NCBI GenBank assembly: GCA_021740385.1
Contig: JAIOZY010000015.1
Location: 16,694 to 80,693 of the forward strand
Direction of reading: 5' to 3'
Length of the DNA: 64,000 bases
Origin: Prolixibacteraceae bacterium
Lineage (GTDB): Bacteria; Bacteroidota; Bacteroidia; Bacteroidales; Prolixibacteraceae
The notes under the pieces: model-generated
What the model saw: only the letters and a program-made list of their open reading frames with translations
Database searches by the model: none
Told to the model about the DNA's origin: nothing
Position numbers and translations under genes: made by a program
Shown: positions 26,725-34,287 of the stretch, in pieces
Layout of the letters: the number at the start of each line of letters is the position of its first letter
How positions within the stretch are numbered: position 1 is the stretch's first letter

Positions 26725-28182
26725 TTATGTTATCCCAAATAATATTTTCACCTCTTCCCTGTCGTCGAAATGGTATTTTACCCCGTTTATTTCCTGATAA
26801 TCTTCGTGCCCTTTCCCGGCAATAACAATAATATCGCCGGGCGATGCCAGGAGTTTTGCCGTTTTAATGGCCTCGCGCCTGTCGGGAATGGTTACCACTT
26901 TTTTGGCGTTATGTTTATCAATACCTTTTTCCATATCGGCAAGTATTTGCAAGGGGTCTTCGGTGCGCGGGTTATCTGATGTGAGAATTATTTTATTGCA
27001 GAACCTGCAGGCAATTGAGGCCATTTTTGGACGTTTGGTTTTGTCGCGGTCGCCACCGGCCCCAACAACACATATCAATTGTTCATCGGGGGTTCTTACC
27101 TCATCAATTGTCGAGAGTACATTGCTAAGGGCATCGGGTGTATGTGCATAATCAACAACCGCATAAATACCTTCAATTGAACGGAATACTTCGAAACGAC
27201 CGTCAACGGGCTTCATTTTGCTAATGGCCAGTAAAATTTCGTCGGGCTTAAAACCCAGCAAAAAAGCAGCCCCGTATACTGCCAACAGGTTGTAGACATT
27301 AAAACGCCCCACAAAATGGGTCCATACTTCACGGCCATTAATCTGCAACAGTGTACCGTCGAAATGCTTTTCGAGCATTTTCCCCATAAAGTCGGCCATG
27401 GTGTATAAGGAATAGGTGCGTCGCGTTGCTACGGAATTTTGCAACATTATATTGCCGTTTTTATCGTCGATGTTCGAAAGAGCAAACGCACCGGACTTTA
27501 ATTCATCGAAAAATTTCTTTTTGGTTTTTATGTAATTGTCGAACGTTTTGTGGTAATCGAGGTGGTCGTGCGAGATGTTAGTAAAAACAGCCCCATCGAA
27601 ATCGAGCCCTGCAATACGCTTCTGGTCAAGGGCATGCGAGCTAACCTCCATAAAACAATACGAACACCCTTTATGCACCATTTTTTGCATCAGGCTGTTT
27701 AACTGTATGGGATCGGGGGTTGTGTGCGATGCAGGTTTTGATTTATTGTCGATGCGGTAAACAATGGTTGATATTAAACCGGCCTTGTGCCCCAGCTCGC
27801 GTGCAAGCCTGAACAACAATGTTGCAATGGTGGTTTTACCGTTGGTTCCGGTTACACCAATCAGCCTCATTTTGGCTGAGGGTTCGCCATAAAATTTCGA
27901 AGCCATAATGCCAAGTATTTTAGCACTATCGTTTACCTGTACCCAGGTTATTTCGGGATAAATATTTTTGGGAAGGGTTTCACAAACAACAGCAATTGCA
28001 CCTTTGTTTATAGCATTATCGATATATTTATGCCCGTTGGTTTGGGTACCCTTTACAGCAATAAAAGCAAAGCCCGGTTCAACTTCCCGTGAATCGAAAG
28101 CCAGTCCGCTTATGCTGCAATCTTCTGTTCCAATTACTTTAACAACTTCTTCTTTTTCTACTATTTCACTTAATTTAATCAT
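26725..28182 (-). CDS. murE: UDP-N-acetylmuramoyl-L-alanyl-D-glutamate--2,6-diaminopimelate ligase
   Basis: MurE adds the third stem residue. The 485-residue protein has the N-terminal SGLAFDSREVEPGFAFIAVKG, the ATP loop GVTGTNGKTTIATL, and SDNPRTEDP. The DNPR motif is the signature of enzymes that use meso-diaminopimelate rather than lysine, so the cell wall is predicted to be of the meso-DAP type. I chose the ATG at 28182 (MIKLSEIV); an upstream frame extension to 28251 overlaps the spacer after ftsI and has no family match. It lies 29 bases after ftsI. Confidence 0.98.
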   Translation of the reverse strand: MIKLSEIVEKEEVVKVIGTEDCSISGLAFDSREVEPGFAFIAVKGTQTNGHKYIDNAINKGAIAVVCETLPKNIYPEITWVQVNDSAKILGIMASKFYGEPSAKMRLIGVTGTNGKTTIATLLFRLARELGHKAGLISTIVYRIDNKSKPASHTTPDPIQLNSLMQKMVHKGCSYCFMEVSSHALDQKRIAGLDFDGAVFTNISHDHLDYHKTFDNYIKTKKKFFDELKSGAFALSNIDDKNGNIMLQNSVATRRTYSLYTMADFMGKMLEKHFDGTLLQINGREVWTHFVGRFNVYNLLAVYGAAFLLGFKPDEILLAISKMKPVDGRFEVFRSIEGIYAVVDYAHTPDALSNVLSTIDEVRTPDEQLICVVGAGGDRDKTKRPKMASIACRFCNKIILTSDNPRTEDPLQILADMEKGIDKHNAKKVVTIPDRREAIKTAKLLASPGDIIVIAGKGHEDYQEINGVKYHFDDREEVKILFGIT

Positions 28183-28211
28183 ACACGTCACGTTAAACTG
28201 TTGCAATGGTT

Positions 28212-30332
28212 TTAACTTAAATCGATATAAACCAACTGCCCCTTCCGGCACCGAACATTGGGTTCGGGAAATTGTTTCAACACCCGGCCAACGCCCTTAA
28301 GTTTGGCCTTTAACCCTGCCTTTTCTATAAGGTATACGGCATCGGTTGCCCCCATGCCCAACACATTGGGCATTGTTTCAGGAACTACATTGCGGGGTTT
28401 GAGTTCAATAGACTTTTCATTCTCAAGTGTATATACCCAGTCGGCCTCATTTTCGGGCGATGTATAAGTGATGTTGAATTCTGCACAAATGGTTTTCGTA
28501 TCGTTTAAAACACCGTTTAAGAGGTTTGGTGTTTCACCGTGTGCGTTTATTGGCTCAGCATCCCTGGCCATTTCAAGCGATAAATCGGTTGCATAAACGC
28601 AATCGGCAATCCGCCTGAAAACCGGACCGGCAACCGATCCGCCGTAATAGGCCCCTTTGGGTTTCGAAATAACCACTATGCAGGAGTATTTTGGGTTTTC
28701 GGCAGGGAAATACCCAACGAAAGAAGCCCGGTAGCTACGCAGGGTATAACCGTGCTCGCTGTCGAAAATTTTTGCCGTACCGGTTTTCCCGGCAAAGGTG
28801 TAAGCCGACGATTTTAACCTGCTGGCTGTTCCGGTTTCAACTACTCCTTTTAGCATGTCTTGTAACTTACCAAGTGTCTCCTTAGAACAAACTGAACCTT
28901 TTAAAACTTCGGGCTTATAGGTTTTCAGTGTTTTCCCGTTTTGGCTGATTGCCTCAACAAACATGGGTTTCATCATTTTCCCGTTGTTGGCAATGGCATT
29001 ATAAACGCTAAGAATATGCAGCGGCGAGAGTTCAATTTCGTATCCATGGGAAATCCAGGCAAGGGAAGTTCCCCACCAGTTTTTATCGGTAGGATATTTG
29101 ATGTAAGGTTCGGCTTCACCCCTGAACCCAAGCCCAAGGGGTTTGTTCAGCCCCAGACTGTAAATGCGGTCGATAAACTCTTTTTCGCGGTTGCCATAAT
29201 GCTTTTCGATAATTTTTGCCACACCCACATTCGATGACCGTTCAAAAATCTCTTTCACGGTAAATTCGCCATGCGTGCCGTAACCGTAGTCACTGTCGTA
29301 CACAATTTTATCGTACACCTGCCATTTCCCGTCTTCGGTATCGAACACGTCAGATGTATCAACCACTCCCTCGTCAAGGGCAACCATTAGCGAAACAAGT
29401 TTAAACGTCGATCCGGGTTCGATACACCCTTCGTGGCCAATGGCATAATTGTATATTTCGTTGTAATTATCGCCCTGTCGCCCCAGGTTTGCTATGGCCC
29501 TAACTTTTCCGGTTTCCACTTCCATGAGCACAGCCGTACCGTATTCAGCCTGGCTTTCAACCAATTGTTCCTTCAACAGGTTTTCAACCACATCCTGCAA
29601 ATAAATATCGATGGTTGTGATCACATCTTTGCCACTTTCGGGTTCAACCGAAGTAATGTTTACCCATCGCCCCGAAAGGTTTTGCTTCATCAGCATTCCA
29701 TCCTCGCCCCTGAGCGACCCTTCGAATTTCCCTTCAACGCCCGATATCCCAACACTTCCGTAAGCACCTCCATAAGCGCCTTTATTCATCAACCCGATGG
29801 TACGGAAAGCCAGTTTGCCATGCGGTGTGAGCCTTACATATTCCTGCACGGGAATAAACCCGCCGCCAAATTTTCCCCGTTCGAAAATCGGGAACGTTTT
29901 TATGCGCTGCAATTCATCGAAATTTACTTTACGATGGTGTACAAGGTGGTAACCGTTTCTGTTTTTATAAGCAGCTTTAAGTTCCCTTTTAAATTGCGCT
30001 TTCGATTTATCGGGGAAAATTTTGGCAAGGTTTTCACAAAGCGCATCAACCTCGTCCCAAAAAACATTACGCACACCGGGCGCCCCCAAATCGAAGCGGA
30101 TTTCATAAAACGGGATTGACGTTGCCAACACCCTTCCATCGTAAGCGCAAATGTTGCCGCGACTTCCCTGTATTTTTTCGGTCCGGTCTTCAAGGTTCTT
30201 GAGTTTTGCTTCCCATTTTTCGTTGCCAGTAATTTGGATAAGTACAATTTTCCCCACCAGCGCTGCTGCAAAAAACAATACAAAAATGAGCAACACCCCG
30301 TAACGGGCCAATATGATGTTTCGTAAATTCAT
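28212..30332 (-). CDS. ftsI: Penicillin-binding protein, FtsI-like class B transpeptidase with PASTA domain
   Basis: FtsI cross-links septal peptidoglycan in the periplasm together with FtsW. The 706-residue protein has one N-terminal membrane anchor (about 11-33), a dimerisation/pedestal domain starting near GSRGNICAYDGRVLA, and the transpeptidase domain with S308-TFK, SSN at 366-368 and KTG at 516-518. A C-terminal PASTA domain (about 645-706, MPNVLGMGATDAVYLIEKAG) follows. PASTA-bearing FtsI is common in Bacteroidota. It starts 4 bases after ftsL. Confidence 0.97.
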   Translation of the reverse strand: MNLRNIILARYGVLLIFVLFFAAALVGKIVLIQITGNEKWEAKLKNLEDRTEKIQGSRGNICAYDGRVLATSIPFYEIRFDLGAPGVRNVFWDEVDALCENLAKIFPDKSKAQFKRELKAAYKNRNGYHLVHHRKVNFDELQRIKTFPIFERGKFGGGFIPVQEYVRLTPHGKLAFRTIGLMNKGAYGGAYGSVGISGVEGKFEGSLRGEDGMLMKQNLSGRWVNITSVEPESGKDVITTIDIYLQDVVENLLKEQLVESQAEYGTAVLMEVETGKVRAIANLGRQGDNYNEIYNYAIGHEGCIEPGSTFKLVSLMVALDEGVVDTSDVFDTEDGKWQVYDKIVYDSDYGYGTHGEFTVKEIFERSSNVGVAKIIEKHYGNREKEFIDRIYSLGLNKPLGLGFRGEAEPYIKYPTDKNWWGTSLAWISHGYEIELSPLHILSVYNAIANNGKMMKPMFVEAISQNGKTLKTYKPEVLKGSVCSKETLGKLQDMLKGVVETGTASRLKSSAYTFAGKTGTAKIFDSEHGYTLRSYRASFVGYFPAENPKYSCIVVISKPKGAYYGGSVAGPVFRRIADCVYATDLSLEMARDAEPINAHGETPNLLNGVLNDTKTICAEFNITYTSPENEADWVYTLENEKSIELKPRNVVPETMPNVLGMGATDAVYLIEKAGLKAKLKGVGRVLKQFPEPNVRCRKGQLVYIDLS

Positions 30333-30336
30333 GTTA

Positions 30337-30681
30337 TCACTTATCCACTTTTATTTTCACCGGGGGCTTTTCCGATTGTTTGAGGTTCAGCCCCATCAGC
30401 TGCGACTCTTTCAAAATTTCAGAATAGCGGCTCCGGTTCATGAGTTCAGCCTCAACGGTTACCGATTCCGACTTCAGTTCTTTAACCTTCTCCTGCACCT
30501 CAACCATATCCCTCAAAATTTTTTCGCCTTTAAATCGGTTCGAAATCATAAACAAACCAATTACTGTTAACAAACCAACCACCGGCATCCATTTCAAAAC
30601 GCTCTCATTCAACAAAATACTGCCAAGCAACACATCCCTTACCCCTACCTTCTTTTTCGGTTTTGTTCTTGTTTCAGCCAT
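30337..30681 (-). CDS. ftsL: FtsL-like small division protein
   Basis: The 114-residue bitopic protein has a basic cytoplasmic start (MAETRTKPKKKVG), one membrane segment (about 33-52, MPVVGLLTVIGLFMISN), then a periplasmic coiled coil (DMVEVQEKVKELKSESVTVEAEL). Sequence is weakly conserved, but size, topology and position between rsmH and ftsI identify it as FtsL, which joins FtsB and FtsQ in the divisome. I chose the ATG at 30681, one base after the rsmH stop. Confidence 0.88.
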   Translation of the reverse strand: MAETRTKPKKKVGVRDVLLGSILLNESVLKWMPVVGLLTVIGLFMISNRFKGEKILRDMVEVQEKVKELKSESVTVEAELMNRSRYSEILKESQLMGLNLKQSEKPPVKIKVDK

Positions 30682-30682
30682 A

Positions 30683-31585
30683 TTACAATCGTTTTGCAAT
30701 TCTGAGTTTTGCACTTCTTGCCCGTGGATTGGCCATTATTTCATTTTCTGAAGGCACAATGAGTTTTTCTCCCACGGGTTTAAATATCAAATTACGGTTA
30801 CCGAAAAAATCGGTCTCAATTTCTTTATCAAAACCCCCGCGTTGAATGAAATTTTTTACCAGCCGGTCTTCAAGCGAATGGTAACTTATTACCACCAGCC
30901 TTCCGTCTTTTTTCAGCACATCGGCCGAGTCGGCTAAAAAATCCCTCAACACCTCGAGTTCGCGGTTAACTTCAATTCTGATAGCCTGAAAAACTTTTGC
31001 CATGTATTTTGCAGCGGCTTTTTTTGGCATAACGGGCGTTAACACCTCATGAAGGCGGCCGGTTGTATCAATGGGTTTGTCCTGCCTGGCGTTCACAATT
31101 ACCGAAGCAGTTTTTTTCGCGTTCGGCAATTCGCCGTATTCCCTTAAAATGCTGGTTAAATGAAATTCTTCGTATTCATTTATCACATGTGCCGCGGTTA
31201 ACTTACCTGTTTGGTTCATGCGCATGTCAAGGTCACCGTCGAAACGAAAGGAGAAGCCCCGGTGGGGCATGTCGAAATCGTGTGACGAAACCCCCAGGTC
31301 GGCCAGTATGCCATCTACTTTCTCGAAGCCATAATAATGCAGGAAATTTTTTATGTAGCGGAAATTGTGTTGTACAAAAATCAAGCGCTTATCAACGGGC
31401 AGGTTTTCTTTTGCATCAACATCCTGGTCGAAAGCAATCAGGTGGCCCTGATCAAGATATTCGAGAATTCTTGATGAATGTCCCCCTCCGCCGTAGGTTG
31501 CATCAACATAAACGCCACCGGGTTTTATCGCGAGGCCGTCAACTGCTTCACCGAGCAAAACTGGTATGTGGTATTTGTTTGCCAT
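30683..31585 (-). CDS. rsmH: 16S rRNA (cytosine(1402)-N4)-methyltransferase
   Basis: RsmH (MraW) methylates N4 of C1402 in the decoding centre of 16S rRNA using S-adenosylmethionine. The 300-residue protein has YHIPVLLGEAVDGL, the SAM motif YVDATYGGGGHS, GILADLGVSSHDFD, RGFSFRFDGDLDMRMNQ, and VISYHSLEDRLVKNF. I chose the ATG at 31585 (MANKYHIP), the family start; the frame is open for 46 codons upstream across mraZ. It follows mraZ by 10 bases. Confidence 0.98.
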   Translation of the reverse strand: MANKYHIPVLLGEAVDGLAIKPGGVYVDATYGGGGHSSRILEYLDQGHLIAFDQDVDAKENLPVDKRLIFVQHNFRYIKNFLHYYGFEKVDGILADLGVSSHDFDMPHRGFSFRFDGDLDMRMNQTGKLTAAHVINEYEEFHLTSILREYGELPNAKKTASVIVNARQDKPIDTTGRLHEVLTPVMPKKAAAKYMAKVFQAIRIEVNRELEVLRDFLADSADVLKKDGRLVVISYHSLEDRLVKNFIQRGGFDKEIETDFFGNRNLIFKPVGEKLIVPSENEIMANPRARSAKLRIAKRL

Positions 31586-31595
31586 TAAGAACATG

Positions 31596-32054
31596 CTAAT
31601 GATTAATGTTTCCGCCCAAAATATTGCGGAACAACTGGCTGTATTTTTCATCGGGCATAATAACACCTCTATATGTTTCGGCATTCCACAACCGTACCCT
31701 GTCGCCCTGTCCCGAAAAAACAACTTCTTTTACAATTCCGGCCCATTCATAAAAGGAATTGGGCACATTCAACCGCCCGTTTTCAGCCATGTTGATTTTT
31801 ACAAAATTTTGATAAAATTTGTCGAGCAGGCTGTTGTGCTCCGGATCGTTGGGGTTTAACCGCGATTTTATCAGGCTTATCCGGCCACTCCACGACGATA
31901 AAGGATAGATATTCAGGCATGCTTCGTAAGGATCTTTCTCTACATATACAATTCTATCGGCATCCTCAATCATATCCCTTTTATAGGCAGAGGGTAAAAC
32001 AACCCTCCCCTTGTCGTCGATTGTGGCATTATAGTGGCTCGAAAAATCAGGCAT
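31596..32054 (-). CDS. mraZ: MraZ transcriptional regulator of the dcw cluster
   Basis: MraZ is an AbrB-like DNA-binding protein that forms rings and represses its own operon in several bacteria. The 152-residue protein has two MraZ repeats, each with the signature pattern: DDKGRVVLPSAYKRDM in the first and MAENGRLNVPNSFYEWAG in the second. It is the first gene of the long minus-strand cell wall and division cluster. Just upstream is a TAATTTTG promoter element and an array of AGTGGAATAA repeats likely to be its own operator. Confidence 0.97.
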   Translation of the reverse strand: MPDFSSHYNATIDDKGRVVLPSAYKRDMIEDADRIVYVEKDPYEACLNIYPLSSWSGRISLIKSRLNPNDPEHNSLLDKFYQNFVKINMAENGRLNVPNSFYEWAGIVKEVVFSGQGDRVRLWNAETYRGVIMPDEKYSQLFRNILGGNINH

Positions 32055-32354
32055 ATAGATTAAGTCAAATTAATTCCAAAATTATAATTTATTCCACTTT
32101 ATTACAATATTATTCCACTTTATTCCACTATTTTTCACTAAAACAACCGGGAACTTATCAACATTTTGTTTAAAACCCGTAAGAACAGGCCTTTTCGAAA
32201 AGCATCAGTTACGAAAAAAGAAAGTTTAGCGAAAGTTCTATCTTGCTGTTTATATGCGAAATAAAAAGCCACAAATGGTTGTTTAATCTTGAATCGGAAT
32301 GAATAATCCGTTTTTTCAGAAAAAATTATTACTTTTCGCAGCTAAAATTTTTAT
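32055..32354. other. 300-base divergent promoter region, mraZ / glsA-like gene
   Basis: The left part holds the mraZ promoter and its repeat array (32077-32140). The right half contains the leader of the glsA-like gene, with an A/T-rich stretch ending TTACTTTTCG about 20 bases before the start, a weak match to the TAnnTTTG element. No open reading frame of note is present. Confidence 0.6.
32077..32140 (-). promoter_or_regulatory. dcw promoter with MraZ-box-like repeat array
   Basis: On the minus strand a perfect Bacteroidota -7 element TAATTTTG (32077-32084) lies 22 bases before the mraZ start. A TTG at 32105-32107 is 20 bases upstream and fits the -33 element. Three copies of AGTGGAATAA, at about 32090-32099, 32111-32120 and 32121-32130, plus two degenerate units, repeat every 10-11 bases through the promoter. 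The degenerate middle unit is the one holding the -33 TTG. MraZ in other phyla binds tandem GTG-centred direct repeats, so autoregulation of the whole cluster is likely. Confidence 0.75.
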
Positions 32355-33194
32355 ATGGAAGGGGAAATCCAAAATCAAGGCTTTCAACCAATCGACATAA
32401 GGGAAGTTATTCGTGGCAAAAACCCAAAAATAGCCAAACGGATTCCGGGATTCATCTATAAATGGCTTTCAAGAATATTACATATCGAAGAGCTTAATGA
32501 ACTTATGTCGGGAAGCGGGCATTTTAAGGGCATACCCTTTGTTATTGAAGCCCAAAAATATTTCAACATAAGCTATTCGGTCACGGGAGATGAAAATGTC
32601 CCCAAAAACAAACGGTACATTTTTGTTTCGAACCATCCCATGGGTGGAATCGACGGTGTGATAATTATGAAACACCTGAATGAAAAATACGGCCCAACCA
32701 ATACACTGGTCAACGATTTTCTAATGGCCGTTTACCCGTTAAAGGAATGGTTTTTGCCCATCAATAAACTTGGCGGACAGGCGCGCAGTTCGATAAACAT
32801 GATTGAAAGAATGTATAATTCGGACAAAAACGTATTGATTTTCCCGGCCGGATTGTGTTCCCGGAAAATAAACGGGAAAATTACCGACCTGCAATGGCAG
32901 AAACATTTTATTCAAAAAGCCGTACAACATAAATTGGATGTTGTACCCATTTTTTTTGAGGGGCGAAACTCAAATTTTTTTTACAACCTGGCAAATCTCC
33001 GAAAGTTTTTGCGTATAAAATTCAACATTGAAATGATGTTTTTAGTTGATGAACTATTTAAACAAAGAGACAAAAATTTCAACATAAAAATTCGCAAACC
33101 AATCCCTTACCAAACATTCGATCATTCCAAAAAGGCCATAGAATGGGCAGATGAAGTAAAAAAGATAACGTACGGTTTAAACGGGACAGTTTAA
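32355..33194 (+). CDS. glsA: PlsC-type acyltransferase, GlsA-like (O-acylation of N-acyl amino-acid lipid)
   Basis: The 279-residue protein belongs to the 1-acylglycerol-3-phosphate acyltransferase superfamily: YIFVSNHPMGGIDG is the catalytic His/Asp motif and VLIFPAGLCSRKING the acceptor/phosphate-site motif. The His-Asp spacing is one longer than the classical H-x4-D, as I recall for this branch. The next gene is a GNAT-like N-acyltransferase. In Bacteroides the pair GlsB (N-acylation) and GlsA (O-acylation) makes glycine lipids, and the same two domains occur in OlsF fusions in this order. The symbol is by homology and context. No signal peptide; the protein is probably membrane-associated on the cytoplasmic side. 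Confidence 0.8.
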   Translation: MEGEIQNQGFQPIDIREVIRGKNPKIAKRIPGFIYKWLSRILHIEELNELMSGSGHFKGIPFVIEAQKYFNISYSVTGDENVPKNKRYIFVSNHPMGGIDGVIIMKHLNEKYGPTNTLVNDFLMAVYPLKEWFLPINKLGGQARSSINMIERMYNSDKNVLIFPAGLCSRKINGKITDLQWQKHFIQKAVQHKLDVVPIFFEGRNSNFFYNLANLRKFLRIKFNIEMMFLVDELFKQRDKNFNIKIRKPIPYQTFDHSKKAIEWADEVKKITYGLNGTV

Positions 33195-33228
33195 CAACTT
33201 TTTTATTCTTCGCCCTGCATAATAACGT

Positions 33229-33236
33229 TATATTTG
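33229..33236 (+). promoter_or_regulatory. -7 promoter element TATATTTG before the glsB-like gene
   Basis: TATATTTG matches TAnnTTTG exactly and lies 22 bases before the ATG at 33259. No good TTG was seen at -33. It suggests the glsB-like gene can be transcribed independently of the glsA-like gene. Confidence 0.5.
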
Positions 33237-33258
33237 TATTACAAAAGATTCAAAAATT

Positions 33259-34212
33259 ATGAAGGATATTGTTTCCAGGCTACCTTTAGAGTCGATTGAG
33301 AAAGAACTTACCCAGGATAAATTCTTACGGGATACAAACAAAGGCGGTAATCAAATATTCATTACAACAGCTAACGACTCTCCCAATATCATGCACGAAA
33401 TTGGCCGGCTAAGGGAGATCACCTTCAGGCAGGCCGGTGGCGGCACCGGGAAAGAGATTGACATTGACGATTACGACACCTGCGAAATCCCTTACAAACA
33501 ACTCATTGTATGGGATCCCGATGCCAAAGAAATACTGGGCGGTTACCGTTATATTTTATGCGACGATTTGTGTTACGATGAAAACAATGAACCCAAACTG
33601 GCCACAGCCCGCTTGTTTCATTTTACCGATAAATTCAAAAAAGAATACCTGCCCCTTACCATCGAACTTGGCCGTTCGTTTGTGCAACCCGAATACCAGT
33701 CGAGCAAAGCCGGGGCAAAAGCACTTTTTGCTCTCGACAACCTGTGGGACGGGCTTGGTGCCCTTACGGTTGACCACCCGGAAATGAAATACTTCTTCGG
33801 AAAAGTGACCATGTATACCCATTTCAACCTCATAGCCCGCAACTTTATTCTTTACTTTCTGCAAAAACACTTTAGCGACCATGAAGAACTTGTATATCCC
33901 AAAAGCCGTAACAGGCTAGAAATTGATTTTTCGGGCATCAAAGAACATTTTACGGGCAGCGATTTCCGGGATGATTACAAAACTTTGTCGAAAAACGTAA
34001 GGGAATACGGCGAGAACATCCCCCCGCTGGTCAATGCCTACATGAGCCTCTCGCCAACCATGCGTTCGTTTGGCACTGCGGTAAACGACCACTTTGGGAA
34101 TGTAGAAGAAACGGGCATCATTGTAACCATCGACGACATTTATAAAGCAAAAAAAGACCGGCACATCGAAACATACATCTCCTCGAAAGATTCGCTGGTT
34201 GATATTCACTGA
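33259..34212 (+). CDS. glsB: GNAT-fold N-acyltransferase, GlsB-like (amino-acid lipid synthesis)
   Basis: The 317-residue protein matches the hemolysin/OlsB-type acyltransferases that attach a 3-hydroxy fatty acid to the amino group of glycine or ornithine. Visible features are IGRLREITFRQAGGGTG, the acetyltransferase core ELGRSFVQPEYQ with basic and aromatic residues, and LFALDNLWDGLGAL. It lies 64 bases after the glsA-like gene and is followed by a terminator, so the pair forms a two-gene unit. Glycine versus ornithine as head group cannot be told from sequence; Bacteroidales members characterised so far make glycine lipids. Confidence 0.82.
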   Translation: MKDIVSRLPLESIEKELTQDKFLRDTNKGGNQIFITTANDSPNIMHEIGRLREITFRQAGGGTGKEIDIDDYDTCEIPYKQLIVWDPDAKEILGGYRYILCDDLCYDENNEPKLATARLFHFTDKFKKEYLPLTIELGRSFVQPEYQSSKAGAKALFALDNLWDGLGALTVDHPEMKYFFGKVTMYTHFNLIARNFILYFLQKHFSDHEELVYPKSRNRLEIDFSGIKEHFTGSDFRDDYKTLSKNVREYGENIPPLVNAYMSLSPTMRSFGTAVNDHFGNVEETGIIVTIDDIYKAKKDRHIETYISSKDSLVDIH

Positions 34213-34240
34213 TGATCTTATTTTCACAAAAAGATAAACG

Positions 34241-34273
34241 AAGGCGGGAAGATTTTAAACCCGCCTTTTTTTT
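34241..34273 (+). terminator. Terminator after the glsB-like gene
   Basis: AAGGCGGG and CCCGCCTT pair over eight bases around an 11-base loop, followed by a T-run to 34273. On the minus strand the same hairpin is followed by TTCGTTTATCTTTTT, so it may also help end the purF-like transcript. Confidence 0.85.
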
Positions 34274-34287
34274 GGCAGCCCAAAAAA

